Below, in pieces: positions 62,610-64,000 of a DNA stretch of 64,000 bases; position 1 is the stretch's first letter, and each line of letters starts with the position of its first letter. The position numbers and the translations under genes were made by a program. Under the pieces are notes generated by a model that was given only the letters and a program-made list of their open reading frames with translations, was not told the origin of the DNA and searched no databases. The stretch comes from Photobacterium arenosum (GTDB lineage Bacteria > Pseudomonadota > Gammaproteobacteria > Enterobacterales > Vibrionaceae), in NCBI RefSeq assembly GCF_014841115.1, contig NZ_JACYTP010000009.1, positions 1 to 64,000 on the forward strand, in the 5' to 3' direction.

Positions 62610-63806
62610 CTAACGTATCGGGGGCGCATAATGCAAACCTCCCTGTGTCCAGAGACTGTTTTGTGCCCGCTGTATATGAAGCGGAGACTGGATGCCGACT
62701 GTGCGATCAAAGCTTTCGCCGTAATTACCCACTTGTTTGATGATTTGATACGCCCAGTCCGGATTAAGGCCCAGGCTTTTCCCCTGTGGGCCGTCTAAGC
62801 CAAGAAACCGGCGTATTTCAGGAATATTGCTGCTTTTCATCTCATCAATATTTTGCGAGCTGATCCCCAGCTCCTCGGCATTGATCATGGCATTCAGTGT
62901 CCATTTCACTATGTTGTACCATTGGTCGTCTCCCTGACGAACCACAGGTCCCAGCGGTTCTTTGGAAATGATATCCGGTAAAATAATCGCGTCTTCGGCA
63001 TTTTTCAGATTCAGCCTTAAGCCGTAAAGGCCGGACTGATCCGCGGTCAGCACATCGCAACGGCCTTCTTCAAAGCCCATGATGGTTTCCTGCGCAGTAT
63101 CGAAGGGAACCAGAGTGTACATCAGATTATTGAGCTTGAAATAGTCCTCGAGGTTCAGCTCGGTGGTGGTACCAGACTGAACGCAAATGGTGGCGCCGGA
63201 CAAATCTGCCGCTCTGTTGGCATTGAGGGATTTTTTCACCATAAAGCCCTGGCCATCGAAATACAGGATACCGGCAAAATGCAGTTCAAGCGCCGTGTCG
63301 CGCTGCAAGGTCCAGGTGGTGTTGCGTGACAGTATGTCTATTTCGCCTTTCTGCAGTGCCGCAAAGCGCTCTCGGGCATTGAGAGGGATAAATTTGACTT
63401 TGCTTTTATCACCCAGTGCTGCGGCGGCGACAGCCTGGCAGAACTCTACATCCAGGCCATACCATTCGCCTTTCTGATTGGGTATGGAGAATCCGGGCAA
63501 CCCGGTACTGACCCCGCATTCGAGATAACCTTTTTCTGTTATACGTTGTAAGGTCGGGGAAAAGCTGATTTTTTTGCTCAGCCGGCCCCTGAGTGTATTG
63601 ACTTCTTTTTCAAGCTCTTCAACACGTTGCGAATCCTGACTCAGGAGGCTTTGTACCGGCTGTTCTTCCAGCTGCTGTTCGAGCATCTCGACTTTGTTTT
63701 CCAGCGCTTTGACTAACGCTTTGTCTTGTGCGTTATCGCGATCGCACCCTGAGATCATCAGCAGGCATAGGGCTCCCAGCAGACAAGCCTGAATCGTGTC
63801 CGTCAT
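62610..63806 (-). CDS. Lipoprotein amino-acid ABC-type solute-binding protein with coiled-coil stalk
   Basis: A 398-aa protein of the GltI/AapJ family (SBP_bac_3). The binding domain starts at about residue 88 (LQRITEKGYLECGVSTGLPG). It contains GLDVEFCQAVAAAALGD and LSRNTTWTLQRD, then ICVQSGTTTELNLEDYF and the closing RRFLGLDGPQGKSLGL typical of the AapJ branch. Unusually it starts with a lipoprotein signal (LLMISGCDRD, lipid-modified C21) and a heptad-rich segment (about 27-80; KALENKVEMLEQQLEEQ). No permease or ATPase gene is adjacent. It may be a sensor-domain partner rather than a transporter component. Confidence 0.85.
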   Translation of the reverse strand: MTDTIQACLLGALCLLMISGCDRDNAQDKALVKALENKVEMLEQQLEEQPVQSLLSQDSQRVEELEKEVNTLRGRLSKKISFSPTLQRITEKGYLECGVSTGLPGFSIPNQKGEWYGLDVEFCQAVAAAALGDKSKVKFIPLNARERFAALQKGEIDILSRNTTWTLQRDTALELHFAGILYFDGQGFMVKKSLNANRAADLSGATICVQSGTTTELNLEDYFKLNNLMYTLVPFDTAQETIMGFEEGRCDVLTADQSGLYGLRLNLKNAEDAIILPDIISKEPLGPVVRQGDDQWYNIVKWTLNAMINAEELGISSQNIDEMKSSNIPEIRRFLGLDGPQGKSLGLNPDWAYQIIKQVGNYGESFDRTVGIQSPLHIQRAQNSLWTQGGLHYAPPIR

Positions 63807-63919
63807 AACGTGTCCTTCTGCTTCATCGGTCTGTCGGTGAGAACCGACAGGTAATGATAATTAATAGAAATATCAATCTTCAGTATAGGAACCGTTCACG
63901 GATGTGCGAGTATCAATAT

Positions 63920-64000
63920 TTATAAAGGGATCAGTGGTTTGACAGGCGACATATTAATGACCTCCCGTTTAGCAAACAGATCAGTCAGTATCCGGGTTTC
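63920..64000 (-). CDS. Possible C-terminal end of a leftward gene, cut by the window edge
   Basis: Reading leftward from the window edge, 26 codons stay open (beginning ETRILTDLFAKREVIN and ending PVKPLIPL) and stop at a TAA at 63920-63922. The composition looks coding, but it is too short to assign. Confidence 0.3.
   Translation of the reverse strand, partial: ETRILTDLFAKREVINMSPVKPLIPL

Overview
The window reads as chromosomal DNA of a marine gammaproteobacterium, most likely a member of the Vibrionaceae (Photobacterium- or Vibrio-like). The grounds are the norspermidine biosynthesis cluster with a fused diaminobutyrate aminotransferase/decarboxylase, the uvrY-uvrC-pgsA block followed by a tRNA-Cys, a large secreted GH18 chitinase, two orphan type VI secretion (T6SS) pieces and the overall base composition. 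There is no CRISPR array, no rRNA and no intact prophage. One partial insertion sequence lies at the left edge. The genus assignment is inference.

Layout. 1-1.0 kb: an ISAs1-family transposase fragment, a 115-residue unknown and an orphan Hcp. 1.2-7.4 kb: leftward xdhA-xdhB-xdhC-guaD (guanine and xanthine oxidation), then a 0.9 kb non-coding gap. 8.3-11.4 kb: uvrY, uvrC, pgsA. 12.0-17.4 kb: the three-gene norspermidine pathway, then tRNA-Cys. 17.8-20.3 kb: a DsbA-like/MBL-like pair with a divergent LysR. 20.5-24.2 kb: tandem PAS/degenerate-GGDEF/EAL proteins. 24.3-28.2 kb: an MFS/AhpD-like/membrane/SCO operon with a divergent LysR. 28.3-29.7 kb: four small hypothetical genes, three of them look-alike secreted proteins. 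29.9-39.8 kb: an EamA transporter and a glyoxylate block (GlcG-like protein, malate synthase, gcl-hyi-glxR-glycerate kinase, GntR regulator). 40-42.7 kb: transglutaminase-like, lipase-like and 2OG-oxygenase genes. 42.9-46.0 kb: a polymorphic DNase toxin with its immunity gene and the debris of a second cassette. 46.5-53 kb: alanine dehydrogenase, L,D-transpeptidase-like protein, chitinase and a TauE/SafE permease. 53.1-57.8 kb: cyoABCDE. 58-64 kb: rlmI, a chemoreceptor, acylphosphatase, tusE, yccA and a lipoprotein solute-binding protein.

How the genes fit together. Guanine deaminase and xanthine dehydrogenase feed purine catabolism, whose later products include glyoxylate. The gcl operon converts glyoxylate through tartronate semialdehyde to 2-phosphoglycerate, and malate synthase condenses it with acetyl-CoA. 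Uricase and allantoin-degrading genes are not in the window. Copies or near copies of the palindrome ATTGTATACAAT lie before gcl, before aceB, before the GntR gene and at one further site with no evident gene, which argues for one small GntR regulon.

The most striking locus is the toxin at 42.9-45.2 kb. It has a MIX-like N-terminal region, a LysM domain, a pyocin-S domain and a colicin-E9-type HNH DNase tip, followed by an Im9-like immunity gene, a 102-bp duplicated scrap of the pyocin-S region and a small orphan gene. It resembles the Vibrio T6SS effector VPA1263. The orphan hcp at the left edge makes T6SS delivery in this organism plausible.
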